A DNA stretch of 64,000 bases from Prevotella denticola (GCF_900454835.1 NZ_UGTM01000002.1:186001-250000), one strand, 5' to 3'. Positions 42,494 to 51,395 are shown, counted from the first letter of the stretch. Numbers and translations are program-made. Notes: generated from the letters alone by a model not told the origin.

Positions 42494-43537
42494 CTACTGT
42501 TCCTTGACGAAATAAGCCACCACCGGCAGGTGATCGGAATAGCCGTCGAGCCACACGCCGCCGGCCGTAGTGCGCTTGGTGTTGCCCTTGTACTTGCCTG
42601 TTTCCTGGAAGAGATAGTCGCGGCGGAAGATCTGGCTCTTCCAGAACCTCAGCTCTGAGAAGTCTTTTCTGTTCTCTTTGTTCAGCAGGCCGGGGCTCAT
42701 GAGAATCTGGTCGAAGAGATTCCACTTGCCCTGATACTGAAGGGTGCCGGTGCCTTCCTTTACAAGGACATTGTACCAGGGATTGTACATATCGTCCGGA
42801 CCGACCTCGCTGATTTCCGCCTTTGCCGACAGACATTCACGTATGCTTTTGTTGGTAGGGTCGTCGTTCATGTCGCCCATCACAAGCACCTTCACCTTCG
42901 GGTCGTCACGGAGAAGGGAGTCTTTCAGGGCCTTCACCTGGCGGCCGCCCAGCTCACGGTAGTAGGAGTCTGCACCGCGGCTCGGCAGATGGCAGACGAC
43001 AACCGTCACGTGTTCGCCGGCAAGCGTACCGCTGACGGTGAGGAAGCCGCGGGTCGCACGCATACTGTCCTTCGGAAGGTCGTAGACGTAAGGGACCAGC
43101 TTTGTATTTCGGACTGAAAAGAGCTTCGGATTATATATCAGGGCGCAGTCGATGCCACGGTGGTCAGGGCCTTCAATATGCACGTACTGATAGTTGCGTG
43201 CAGCCAGTTCGGGCTGGGCCGTAAGGTCGCGCATGACATGGTCGTTCTCCACTTCGGCCAGACCGATCAATGCACAGCCCACATCCGGAAGGACATCAGT
43301 CCCCATCTCGGACAGCACCGTCGCCATATTGTACAGCTTGTGCGTGTACTTCATCTCGTTCCAATGATAACTTCCCTCCGGTGTGAAATCATAGTCGTTC
43401 TTTCCCTTGTCATGCGTGCAGTCGAACAGATTCTCCTGGTTGTAGAACCCGACAGCATAGACTGAAAACTTCTTCTGTGCAGAAGCTGACGCACCGAAAA
43501 GAACGGTACAGAAAAGAACAAATAGTAACTTTCTCAT
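42494..43537 (-). CDS. Secreted endonuclease/exonuclease/phosphatase family nuclease
   Basis: 347 residues with signal peptide (1-~20, GASASAQKK). EEP core of the extracellular-nuclease type: YAVGFYNQENLFDCTHDKGK, LIGLAEVENDHVM with catalytic Glu, FLTVSGTLAGEHVTVVVCHLPSRG (in part), VLVMGDMNDDPTNKS and YSDHLPVVAYF with the Asp-His pair; KWNLFDQILMSPGLL is typical of this branch. It is divergent from the TonB-dependent receptor gene and its OB-fold lipoproteins. In many Bacteroidetes the same three families occur together, suggesting an exported nuclease or phosphodiesterase that works with them; that link is inference. Confidence 0.9.
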   Translation of the reverse strand: MRKLLFVLFCTVLFGASASAQKKFSVYAVGFYNQENLFDCTHDKGKNDYDFTPEGSYHWNEMKYTHKLYNMATVLSEMGTDVLPDVGCALIGLAEVENDHVMRDLTAQPELAARNYQYVHIEGPDHRGIDCALIYNPKLFSVRNTKLVPYVYDLPKDSMRATRGFLTVSGTLAGEHVTVVVCHLPSRGADSYYRELGGRQVKALKDSLLRDDPKVKVLVMGDMNDDPTNKSIRECLSAKAEISEVGPDDMYNPWYNVLVKEGTGTLQYQGKWNLFDQILMSPGLLNKENRKDFSELRFWKSQIFRRDYLFQETGKYKGNTKRTTAGGVWLDGYSDHLPVVAYFVKEQ

Positions 43538-43782
43538 TCTCGTTAAATATTGTTGTTTGCGATTAGTTCACCCGTGCATGATGCCGTACCTCGAAGCGGG
43601 CCGGCCGCAAGTCGCAGGCCGGAGCGGACGGCAGCGGATTCCCGCCGACAGACACAGTGCCCCATGCCCCGAAACCAGAATACGGTCACATTGGACTTGC
43701 AAATATCGGTAAATAATCTGAGATTTGAGCATAATTCCTGAAAATTTAATCAAAAAGCCTTTCTTTTTTAAAATTTATTTCG

Positions 43783-43790
43783 TTACTTTG
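43783..43790 (+). promoter_or_regulatory. Probable -7 element of the receptor operon
   Basis: TTACTTTG (one mismatch to TAnnTTTG) in an AT-rich stretch, 35 bases before the ATG at 43826. The remaining divergent gap (43538-43780) contains a GC-rich GGCCGG-repeat hairpin region. Confidence 0.45.
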
Positions 43791-43825
43791 CACACAAAGT
43801 ATAACATTTTTTAAAGGAATCAACT

Positions 43826-46399
43826 ATGCAGAAAAAGCTGAAACTTGCCGTTTTAGCCCTGTGCAGTTCGTCGATGGTGGCCGCTCAGAACACCGATACG
43901 GGCAAGCAGGAGCAGACGGCCAACGCCATGGATGAATCGGCATTCACCTTCACTGAAGCGCAGCTGGGGGAGAACAATGACATGAACGACAACGTCACGA
44001 TTCTCAACTCGAACAGTAACGTATATGCTTCTCAGGTGGGTTTCCTGTACTCTCCCATGCGCTTCCGCTACCGTGCGCTGAACCAGAAGTACAACGACAT
44101 CTATATCAACGGCGTACCGGTGAACGACATGGAGAGCGGACAGTTCCGCTACTCCATGGTGGGCGGCATCAACCAGCAGACACGCAACGTAGACTTTGCC
44201 CTGCCCTTCGAGAGCAACAACTTCTCCATGACGGGACTTGCAGGGAGCAACAACTATGACTTCCGCGCAGGCTCAATGGCCGCCGGACACCGCGTCACCC
44301 TTTCTGCAGCCAACCGCAACTATACCCTGCGCGGGATGTACAACTATGCCAGCGGATTCAATGCCAAGGGCTGGGCGATAGCGGCCAGCATCGCCTACCG
44401 CTGGGCAAACCGGGGCTACGTGGAAGGGACGTTCTACAACTCCCTATCCTACTATTTCGGTGTACAGAAGAAGTGGGACAACGGACATTCACTGGCCTTG
44501 TCGACATGGGGCAACCCTACCGAGCGCGCCTCGCAGGGAGCGAGTACGGACGAGGCTTACTGGCTTGCCAACGACTATCAGTACAATCCTTACTGGGGCT
44601 ACCAGAACGGACACAAGCGCAACAGCCGCATCGTCAACGACTTCGCACCGTCCGCCGTCCTCACATGGGACTGGGACATCAGCAAGAAAACGAAACTGAC
44701 AACAAGCCTCTTCGCCAAATACTCGATGTACAAGAGCACCAAGCTGAACTACAACAACAGCGAAAATCCGCAGCCGGACTACTGGAAGAACCTCCCGAGC
44801 AGCTTCTACGACGTATGGAACGAGGGCGATGCACGCTACAGGACGGCACAGGCATACGCCGACTGGAAGACAGCCGTCGCATGGTGGGGCAGCAAGGAGA
44901 ACCGGCAGATTCAGTGGGACAGGCTCTATTATGCCAACCGTCAGGCTGCCGCCAACGGACAGGACGCCCTCTACTACGTGCAGGCAAAGCACAATGACAA
45001 CATGACGGCAACCCTCTCGTCTACATTGACCAGCCACATCGGGAAGAACAAGGTGCTCAACATCGGACTGGCACTCGGCCAGAATCTTGCCCGCCACTAC
45101 CAGACGATGGAAGACCTCCTGGGTGCAAAGAGTTTCCACAACGTAAACACATACGCCATCGGGACATACCCGGCCACTGACCCGCACATTCAGTACGACC
45201 TCAACACAATGGGCACTCTGGGCTTAGGCAAGCTCGTCTACGAGGGTGACAGATTCGGCTACGACTATAACATCAACGTACGCCGGGGGCAGCTGTGGAC
45301 AGACTATGCCGAGACAGTCGGCAAACTGCATTATATGGTAGCAGGAAGAATCGGATACGACAACATGTACCGTGTCGGCCATATGCGCAACGGTATGTTC
45401 GCCGACAACTCCGACGGCAAGAGCAAGCACGCAGAGTTTCTCTCCGGCGGCCTGAAGACGAATGCCACACTGACACTCGGCGGCGGCAACGCCCTCTCGC
45501 TCGGTCTGGGCTATGAGCACCGTGCGCCGAACGCAGGCAATGCCTTTGCCTCCCCGGAAATGAACAACGACTTCGTGCTCAACCTCCGCAACGAGCGTAT
45601 CTTCTCAAGTGAACTCAGCTACCAGTATTCCGGCAGCTGGCTGCACGCCAACGTCAGCGGCTATTACAACCACATGACCCACGTGGCCGAATGGCAGAAC
45701 TTCTTCTTTGACGATGCCAACTCCTTCACCTACGTCAGCATGACAAACATGAAGAAGAACTACTACGGCGTTGAACTGGGACTCGACTTCAAGCTCACCA
45801 GCTACCTCAACTTCAAGGCACTCGGGACATGGAGCGAAGCTGAGAACGCCAACAATGCGGATGTCATCTACATGAACTCTACCAAGAGCACTTACAACAG
45901 GGACATCGTTTACAATAAAGGAATGCACGAGGCGAGCACGCCGCTGAGTGCCTACAGCGGCATCCTCAGTTTCCACAAGGCCGGATGGTTCATCGACCTG
46001 AGCGGCAATTACTACGACCGCATCTACCTCTCCTACGCACCGAGCCTGCGTTACGGAAGCACGCTACGGACAATGGGTACGGCACTGGGCGGCATGGATG
46101 CCGACGGCAATTACACCCCGTATGCACAGAGCGAAGGCAAAGGCGGCTTCATGCTCGACGCCTCTATCGGCAAGAGCCTTTACCTGCGCCATGGCAGTCT
46201 CTCCATCAACCTGATGATCACCAACCTGCTGAACAACCGGAAGATTGTCAGCGGCGGTTACGAGCAGAGCCGCAGCAGCTACACCGTCAACAAGACGACA
46301 GGCGAGGCGACTACACGTGCCTACGACTTCTACCGGAATCCGAAGAAATATTACGTCAACGGCATCAACGGGATGCTGAATATAGCATATAAATTCTAA
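43826..46399 (+). CDS. TonB-dependent receptor-like outer-membrane protein
   Basis: 857 residues: signal peptide (1-~20, SSSMVAAQN), short acidic leader, diverged plug (~50-160: NVYASQVGFLYSPMRFRYRAL, YNDIYINGVPVNDMESGQFRY) and a 22-strand-type barrel ending GINGMLNIAYKF with terminal Phe. There is no carboxypeptidase-like N-terminal domain and no SusD partner, so it is not a glycan SusC. It heads an operon with two OB-fold lipoproteins and faces a secreted nuclease gene. I infer import of a nucleic-acid-derived or phosphate-ester ligand, but the substrate is unproven. Its length and barrel pattern are normal for the Bacteroidetes group of DUF5689-associated receptors. Confidence 0.85.
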   Translation: MQKKLKLAVLALCSSSMVAAQNTDTGKQEQTANAMDESAFTFTEAQLGENNDMNDNVTILNSNSNVYASQVGFLYSPMRFRYRALNQKYNDIYINGVPVNDMESGQFRYSMVGGINQQTRNVDFALPFESNNFSMTGLAGSNNYDFRAGSMAAGHRVTLSAANRNYTLRGMYNYASGFNAKGWAIAASIAYRWANRGYVEGTFYNSLSYYFGVQKKWDNGHSLALSTWGNPTERASQGASTDEAYWLANDYQYNPYWGYQNGHKRNSRIVNDFAPSAVLTWDWDISKKTKLTTSLFAKYSMYKSTKLNYNNSENPQPDYWKNLPSSFYDVWNEGDARYRTAQAYADWKTAVAWWGSKENRQIQWDRLYYANRQAAANGQDALYYVQAKHNDNMTATLSSTLTSHIGKNKVLNIGLALGQNLARHYQTMEDLLGAKSFHNVNTYAIGTYPATDPHIQYDLNTMGTLGLGKLVYEGDRFGYDYNINVRRGQLWTDYAETVGKLHYMVAGRIGYDNMYRVGHMRNGMFADNSDGKSKHAEFLSGGLKTNATLTLGGGNALSLGLGYEHRAPNAGNAFASPEMNNDFVLNLRNERIFSSELSYQYSGSWLHANVSGYYNHMTHVAEWQNFFFDDANSFTYVSMTNMKKNYYGVELGLDFKLTSYLNFKALGTWSEAENANNADVIYMNSTKSTYNRDIVYNKGMHEASTPLSAYSGILSFHKAGWFIDLSGNYYDRIYLSYAPSLRYGSTLRTMGTALGGMDADGNYTPYAQSEGKGGFMLDASIGKSLYLRHGSLSINLMITNLLNNRKIVSGGYEQSRSSYTVNKTTGEATTRAYDFYRNPKKYYVNGINGMLNIAYKF

Positions 46400-46420
46400 G
46401 ATGAAAGGACAAGAACGATT

Positions 46421-47656
46421 ATGAAGAAACTGAAATATACAATGATGGCTGCTGTCTGCGCCCTCTTTGCTTCCTGCATGGGCGACAGCTATGCAGAGCC
46501 GGATGAGCATGCACCGGCACCGTACGGCAACAACGAACTGACCGAAACGAATGTCATTTCCATTGCCCAGCTGAAGAACAACTATGCAACCTATATTGCT
46601 ACCGACTACCGCGATGGCAACAGCTATGCAAAAGTGACTGACGACATCAAGATAAAAGGCATCGTCACCAGTTCTGACGCCGGGGGAAACATCTACCAGG
46701 AACTGGCCCTGCAGGATGCAACAGGCGCAATCATCGTCGCTGCGGCCCAGGGCGGCCTGTACGGCCCGTTGCCGGTCGGCACAGAGATTCTTGTCAGCCT
46801 GAAAGACCTCTATGTGGGGAACTATGGCAAGCAGGCGGAAGTCGGCGTGCCGACAACCAACAAGAACGGTGCGACCTTCGTGGGACGCATGAGCCGTGCC
46901 ACATGGGACCAGCACTACAAGATCCTCTCAACGGGCAACAAGGTTGAACCGACAGAGTTCGCCGTCGGCAGCAATGCCACCACATGGAGCCTCGATGCCG
47001 ACGGCGGAAAGCTCGGTGTCATCCGCAACGTAAGTTTCAAGAGCAGCAACAATCCCAAGGTGACAGACACATTCGCCGATGCTGCCGGCGGTGCCGGCAG
47101 CGTAAGCTGGACATTGAACGAGCAGGACGGCAAGAAAGTCATCGTTTATAACAGCAACTTCGCCAAATTCGCCAACAGCAAGATACCGACAGGCAAGGTG
47201 GACATTACGGGTATCTTCAAACGTTTCAACAATCAGTGGGAAATCCTCATCCGCTCACTTGACGACATCAAATCAGCAGAGAAGGCAGATCCGTTCAAAG
47301 GACTCCCCGGCAAGGGTGACGGTACACAGGCTAACCCATTGGACATCAAACGGGCTCTGGCTTATGCGAAGCTGAACAAGAAGGATGCTACAACTTACTA
47401 TATCAAGGGAATTGTCTCACAGGTTGACGAGGTGTCACTTCAGTATGGCAACGCACGCTACTACCTGTCCGACGACGGTACAACAGCTAATCAACTGATG
47501 GTATTCCGCGGCTTCTATCTGAATGGTGAAAAGTTCACAGACGCCTCACAGATCAGTACCGGAAAGAAGGTCGTCATTCTCGGCACCTTAGATTATTACG
47601 AGGCAACCTCTACACCACAGGTAGGAAAGGGCAGTAAGATTATCTCCATCAATTAA
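46421..47656 (+). CDS. DUF5689 domain lipoprotein with C-terminal OB-fold-like domain
   Basis: 411 residues. Lipobox FASC (Cys19) after a short signal peptide. DUF5689 domain (~35-170): ETNVISIAQLKNNYATYIAT, IKIKGIVTSSDAGGNIYQEL, ATGAIIVAA, which is an OB-fold-like beta barrel. A jelly-roll-like middle (~190-280) leads to a second OB-type repeat (~295-411): KGDGTQANPLDIKRALAY, YYIKGIVSQVDEV, ARYYLSDDGTTANQLMVFRGF and KVVILGTLDYYEA. The latter is the same repeat type as in the next gene. Cell-surface or periplasmic, 21 bases after the receptor gene, so certainly co-transcribed. Nucleic-acid binding is suggested by the fold, not shown. Confidence 0.82.
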   Translation: MKKLKYTMMAAVCALFASCMGDSYAEPDEHAPAPYGNNELTETNVISIAQLKNNYATYIATDYRDGNSYAKVTDDIKIKGIVTSSDAGGNIYQELALQDATGAIIVAAAQGGLYGPLPVGTEILVSLKDLYVGNYGKQAEVGVPTTNKNGATFVGRMSRATWDQHYKILSTGNKVEPTEFAVGSNATTWSLDADGGKLGVIRNVSFKSSNNPKVTDTFADAAGGAGSVSWTLNEQDGKKVIVYNSNFAKFANSKIPTGKVDITGIFKRFNNQWEILIRSLDDIKSAEKADPFKGLPGKGDGTQANPLDIKRALAYAKLNKKDATTYYIKGIVSQVDEVSLQYGNARYYLSDDGTTANQLMVFRGFYLNGEKFTDASQISTGKKVVILGTLDYYEATSTPQVGKGSKIISIN

Positions 47657-47680
47657 CAAGACAAATAAAAGAACAGAAAT

Positions 47681-49024
47681 ATGAAGAAGATTATTTTTTC
47701 GATGATGGCACTGGCTATGACCGCCACAGCCCTCACTGGCTGCGAGGATGTTCCGGCACCTTACAGCATGAACTTTGACGACAGCAATGTCACCCCGACT
47801 CCCAAGCCTGCCGCTGAGCCGAAAGGCACCGGCACGGAGGCCGACCCGTTCAACGTCGCCGCCGCATTGAAATACATCGAGGCCGGCCAGAACCTCGACA
47901 AGCAGGTGTACGTTTCCGGGACAATCGCAAGTGTCAAGGAGATTGATGTAACGAACTACGGCAACGCCACCTATTACATCTCCGACGACGGTACGGCCAG
48001 CGGTCAGCTGACTGTTTACCGCGGTTACGACCTGGGGAACAAGAAATTCACGGCGGCCGACAGAATCAAGGCCGGCGACAAGGTCATTGTCTGTGGGAAG
48101 CTCGTCAACTTCAATGGGACAAAAGAGTTCACGCAAGGCAACTACATCTATTCCCTCAACGGCAACAAGGCTCCACAGACACCTGCGGCAGACCTGAACA
48201 CAGAGGCTACGGCATGGACCGTGGCCGAAGCCGTGCAGAAGATACAGGCAGGACAGACTGCCGGTGGCGAGGCATACGTCAAAGGAATCATCTCTGATGT
48301 CAACTTCTACGATGCAACCCACAAGAGCCTTACCTACTACCTCTCTGACAACGGAACGGACAAGACACTCAAAGTCTACTCGGGGAAGGGGCTGAACGGT
48401 GCCGACTTCGCTTCGAAGGAAGACCTGAAAGCTGGTCAGACCGTCGTTGTCAAAGGAAACCTCAAGTCCTTTACCAACAAGCAGGGACAGGTTATCATGG
48501 AAATGGATCTGGGCAGCAAGATCGTCTCCATCAGCGGGACACCTTCCCCACAGCCTTCCACCGCAGTGCTTACGGCAAAGTTCGAGACTGGCATGGACAA
48601 CTTCACAATCAAAGACATCAACCTCCCGTCCGAGCTCACTTACATCTGGAAGCATGATGCCTCCAAGAAATACATGAAGGCTTCTTCACATAAAGGCACT
48701 ACTGACTATGCAGCACAGAGCCGTCTGGAATCACCTGTCTTCAGTCTCGCTGGCAAAACCTCGGCAACGCTCACATTCATGGTTGCTGCCAACTACTTCT
48801 CAAATGCGGCCAACAACTTTAAGGTACAGGTTTCTACCGACGGTACAACATGGAATGATGTCACCCTGTCAACCTATCCTGCCAAAGACTGGAAGTTCGT
48901 TTCCACAACCTGTGACCTCTCCGCATACGCCGGTCAGACTACAGTCCGCATCGGCTTCCTTTACACCTGCGATGGTACCCATGCCGCAGGCACATGGGAG
49001 ATCAAGGACGTTGAAGTAAAGTAA
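47681..49024 (+). CDS. Lipoprotein with two OB-fold-like (DUF6359-type) repeats and a jelly-roll domain
   Basis: 447 residues, lipobox ALTGC (Cys21). Repeat 1 (~47-165): GTGTEADPFNVAAALKYIEA, VYVSGTIASVKEI, TYYISDDGTASGQLTVYRGY, DKVIVCGKLVNF. Repeat 2 (~172-285): EATAWTVAEAVQKIQAGQ, AYVKGIISDVNF, TYYLSDNGTDKTLKVYSGKG, TVVVKGNLKSF. C-terminal domain (~295-447) is an Ig/jelly-roll of the choice-of-anchor J type (FETGMDNFTIKD, SPVFSLAGKTSATLTFMVA, VRIGFLYTCDGTHAAGTWEI). Together with its neighbour it makes four OB-like modules beside one receptor. Surface binding role inferred. Confidence 0.82.
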   Translation: MKKIIFSMMALAMTATALTGCEDVPAPYSMNFDDSNVTPTPKPAAEPKGTGTEADPFNVAAALKYIEAGQNLDKQVYVSGTIASVKEIDVTNYGNATYYISDDGTASGQLTVYRGYDLGNKKFTAADRIKAGDKVIVCGKLVNFNGTKEFTQGNYIYSLNGNKAPQTPAADLNTEATAWTVAEAVQKIQAGQTAGGEAYVKGIISDVNFYDATHKSLTYYLSDNGTDKTLKVYSGKGLNGADFASKEDLKAGQTVVVKGNLKSFTNKQGQVIMEMDLGSKIVSISGTPSPQPSTAVLTAKFETGMDNFTIKDINLPSELTYIWKHDASKKYMKASSHKGTTDYAAQSRLESPVFSLAGKTSATLTFMVAANYFSNAANNFKVQVSTDGTTWNDVTLSTYPAKDWKFVSTTCDLSAYAGQTTVRIGFLYTCDGTHAAGTWEIKDVEVK

Positions 49025-49044
49025 AAACAGCTTGAAATATTTGG

Positions 49045-49078
49045 CAGGGTGCGGAATTATTCGTAATTTTGCACCCTG
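49045..49078 (+). other. Fifteen-base-pair hairpin with TTCG loop overlapping the rpmE2 promoter
   Basis: CAGGGTGCGGAATTA pairs with TAATTTTGCACCCTG (two G-T wobbles) around TTCG. It lies 20 bases after the stop of the upstream operon, and its right arm contains the -7 element TAATTTTG (49064-49071). It lacks a U-tract. Confidence 0.7.
49064..49071 (+). promoter_or_regulatory. -7 promoter element of rpmE2
   Basis: TAATTTTG, 87 bases before the ATG at 49158; the leader carries the hairpin CTTGAAT-TGC-ATTCAAG at 49093-49109 and an A-rich run before the start. Confidence 0.6.
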
Positions 49079-49092
49079 TTGAGTGTCTGTTC

Positions 49093-49109
49093 CTTGAATT
49101 GCATTCAAG
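49093..49109 (+). promoter_or_regulatory. Leader hairpin in the rpmE2 5' UTR
   Basis: Perfect 7-bp stem CTTGAAT/ATTCAAG with loop TGC, followed by ACTTGCAGCAAGC, which can form a second small hairpin. May be an autoregulatory site for the ribosomal protein; unproven. Confidence 0.35.
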
Positions 49110-49157
49110 CGAGAGACTTGCAGCAAGCACATTATTAACAAACAGATAAAAATTAAA

Positions 49158-49409
49158 ATGAAACAAGGTATTCATCCCGAAGACTATCGCCCCGTCGTAT
49201 TCAAGGATATGTCCAACGGCGATATGTTCCTTACAAAGTCTACATGCAAGACTTCAGAGACAGTAGAGTTTGAAGGCGAAACTTACCCATTGGTAAAAGT
49301 CGAAATCTCAAGCACCTCTCACCCGTTCTACACAGGAAAGAGCAAGCTTGTCGATACAGCAGGTCGCGTCGACCGCTTCATGAGCCGCTACGGTAAGCTG
49401 AAGAAGTAA
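49158..49409 (+). CDS. rpmE2: 50S ribosomal protein bL31, type B (no zinc motif)
   Basis: 83 residues. [22 protein letters not shown] and [35 protein letters not shown] (in part) are diagnostic of L31 type B; the CxxC zinc pair of type A is missing (single Cys in KSTCKTS). Type B L31 joins the two ribosomal subunits at the central protuberance and replaces the zinc form under zinc limitation in many bacteria. Here no zinc-regulator site is evident. It has its own promoter and a perfect terminator hairpin. Confidence 0.97.
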   Translation: MKQGIHPEDYRPVVFKDMSNGDMFLTKSTCKTSETVEFEGETYPLVKVEISSTSHPFYTGKSKLVDTAGRVDRFMSRYGKLKK

Positions 49410-49440
49410 TCGGTCAATACCCCTTCGATAATCATACATA

Positions 49441-49482
49441 AAGTGCGGACAGACGTAGTTGCATATGCGTCTGTCCGCACTT
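49441..49482 (+). terminator. Terminator hairpin after rpmE2
   Basis: AAGTGCGGACAGACG (49441-49455) and its exact complement (49468-49482) around a 12-base loop, 32 bases after the stop. No strong U-tract. Confidence 0.65.
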
Positions 49483-49532
49483 CTGCATTCAACAGGACCC
49501 GTTTCATAACATCATCCGACAAAGAAAGAACA

Positions 49533-50456
49533 ATGAACAGAACAAGGCTGATCACCGTCCTCTTTCCGCTACTTTCCTTTACCGCCTTTACCTCTTGCAG
49601 TAAGGACGAAGGCAGCCCCACGGACAAAGGAAGAAAAGAGGAGACTGCCAATAATACCAACGCCAACTTCAAAGACCCGCAGCGGGCGACACACCGGCTG
49701 GAATTTCCGAAACTGAAGGGCGGGAAGAGCGTCATCCTCACCCACAGACTGGACAACGGCGAGGTGAACTACAGCGTAGAATGGGATACAGAGAAGAAGT
49801 CGAACCGCTGGACCTGCTACCAGATATATGCCGGCAACGCAAGACAAGCCGTGAAAAGAAAGGACCAGAAGAGTCCCGACCTCTACCCTATGGATCCGCT
49901 CTTCCCTGCCGGTGCCTTCTTCCCCTACGATCCTTACCGGGGCTCCGGCTACGACCACGGGCACCTCTGTCCTTCGCAAGACAGGGTCAACAGCCGGAAA
50001 TCCAACGACCAGACCTTCTATCTCAGCAATATGCAACCCCAGGTCCACGATTTCAACGCAGGCATCTGGGAAACAATGGAAAGAAAGATGAGAACTTATA
50101 TCACTTTCTCCAACGGCTCAAAGGACACCCTCTTCATCTGCCGCGGCGGTACGATCGACAGGCAAGGACAGTTCACCTATATCAGAAACAATTTCATAGT
50201 ACCTGCTTACTTCTTCTCTGCCGCCCTGATGAAATACAAGGTCAGAGGACAGGACGACTGGCAATACAAGGCCGTCGGATTCTGGTTCAGGCATGAGCGG
50301 AATCTCGGCACTACCCTCAGACCCTACGTCGTCAGTATCAAGGAACTCGAGGAGAAGACCGGCATCGACTTCTTCTGCAATCTGCCCGACAATATCGAAC
50401 GGGATGTAGAGAACAAGACGGCAGAACAGATGATCAGAAGCTGGAACATACAATAG
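49533..50456 (+). CDS. DNA/RNA non-specific endonuclease (NUC1 family), surface lipoprotein
   Basis: 307 residues from ATG 49533 (MNRTRLITVLFPLLSF). Lipobox Cys22 followed by SKDE, which fits the Bacteroidetes lipoprotein export signal for the cell surface. After a low-complexity linker comes the beta-beta-alpha-metal nuclease domain (~55-290): SVEWDTEKKSNRWTCYQIY, the catalytic GYDHGHLCPSQDR (family DRGH; here DHGH, His144), FYLSNMQPQVHDFNAGIWETM (in part) and the C-terminal FWFRHERNLG. It degrades DNA and RNA outside the cell. A longer frame from 49443 starts inside the rpmE2 terminator and is rejected. It stands 500 bases after the OB-fold lipoproteins, which supports a nucleic-acid theme. 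Confidence 0.9.
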   Translation: MNRTRLITVLFPLLSFTAFTSCSKDEGSPTDKGRKEETANNTNANFKDPQRATHRLEFPKLKGGKSVILTHRLDNGEVNYSVEWDTEKKSNRWTCYQIYAGNARQAVKRKDQKSPDLYPMDPLFPAGAFFPYDPYRGSGYDHGHLCPSQDRVNSRKSNDQTFYLSNMQPQVHDFNAGIWETMERKMRTYITFSNGSKDTLFICRGGTIDRQGQFTYIRNNFIVPAYFFSAALMKYKVRGQDDWQYKAVGFWFRHERNLGTTLRPYVVSIKELEEKTGIDFFCNLPDNIERDVENKTAEQMIRSWNIQ

Positions 50457-50543
50457 AAATGCTACCCTTCCACCCATCTGCCGCCGTCATCCGGCAGTAT
50501 TCCCGGAAGAATGAAAGAGAACATTCAGCAGCAGCCAGAGGAT

Positions 50544-51356
50544 TTAATTCTCCTGAACCCTGAACCGGGAGAAATCCGTCATGTGCAGGAGCTCTTCATA
50601 CGAAGTCTTCGGATGCCATTTCATAAAGTCCTCCACGGCCTCTTCATACCGGCTGTGGTAAACACGCTTCGACATGATCTGATTGACGATCCACTGGATC
50701 TTTCCGATATGCAGGTCACGCTCCAGCTGCGGGCGCGACTCGAAACGCTGCAGGGGATAGATGCTCATGAGATAGAATGTCAGACAATCCGGGAGGATAT
50801 ACTCGCGCGACATCTGCTTGCGCTGTGACGGCGAATAATATTTTGCATACAAAGGATAACCGGGCCCGAGGTACTTGTCGAGAGAGATGCCGATTGTCCC
50901 GTTACCCACCACGATACTCTGGTCCAGGGCCGAAATCTGGGTATAGACCTTCGGCACCTCGATGGCAGGCAGCGACTGTTTCAGCCGGTTGAAGGCGGTG
51001 CTCAGCTGACGGTTCAGGTCGTCCGTATTGGCATATTCCGACTCGACCGCCGCAATCATCGACTGGAGCGTGGTGTCCTGATAGAATTTCAGGAACTTCG
51101 TATTGATGTCCGGGTCGGTGATTTCGCCGATTTTCACCACATCCTCTATCAGCGTCCTGGTCTCGATCGGATATTCCGTATTCATCTGCTGCAGGGCCGA
51201 GAAGTCTCCCGTGGTAAGATAACGGTATTCCAGACGGTCGTAGCGGTCCACCTCCAACAGCAGAGAATTGTCATTCTCATTGTCAGGGGACAGCTTGAAC
51301 TGGCAGCCGGCACAGACGAACAGAACAAGTGACAATATGTAATAGAGATGCTTCAC
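50544..51356 (-). CDS. gldB: Gliding motility lipoprotein GldB-like protein
   Basis: 270 residues with lipobox VCAGC (Cys18) followed by an acidic stretch (DNENDNS). Sequence pattern of GldB: VDRYDRLEYRYLTTGDFSAL, FLKFYQDTTLQSMIAAVE, VPKVYTQISALDQSIVVGNGTIGISLDKYLGPGYPLYAKYY (in part) and KIQWIVNQIMSKRV. GldB-type proteins occur in gliding flavobacteria and also widely in non-gliding Bacteroidetes; the fold is metzincin-like or DUF2268-like and the exact role unclear. Single gene with -7 element at 51395-51388. Confidence 0.85.
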   Translation of the reverse strand: MKHLYYILSLVLFVCAGCQFKLSPDNENDNSLLLEVDRYDRLEYRYLTTGDFSALQQMNTEYPIETRTLIEDVVKIGEITDPDINTKFLKFYQDTTLQSMIAAVESEYANTDDLNRQLSTAFNRLKQSLPAIEVPKVYTQISALDQSIVVGNGTIGISLDKYLGPGYPLYAKYYSPSQRKQMSREYILPDCLTFYLMSIYPLQRFESRPQLERDLHIGKIQWIVNQIMSKRVYHSRYEEAVEDFMKWHPKTSYEELLHMTDFSRFRVQEN

Positions 51357-51387
51357 CGGTCTTTTTACAATATTTGAGCGTTGTTTG

Positions 51388-51395
51388 CAAAATTA
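51388..51395 (-). promoter_or_regulatory. -7 promoter element of gldB
   Basis: TAATTTTG on the minus strand, 31 bases before the ATG at 51356. Confidence 0.6.

Noticed and set aside
49443..49532. N-terminal extension of the NUC1 nuclease
   Set aside because: It begins inside the rpmE2 terminator hairpin and would bury the lipoprotein signal peptide.
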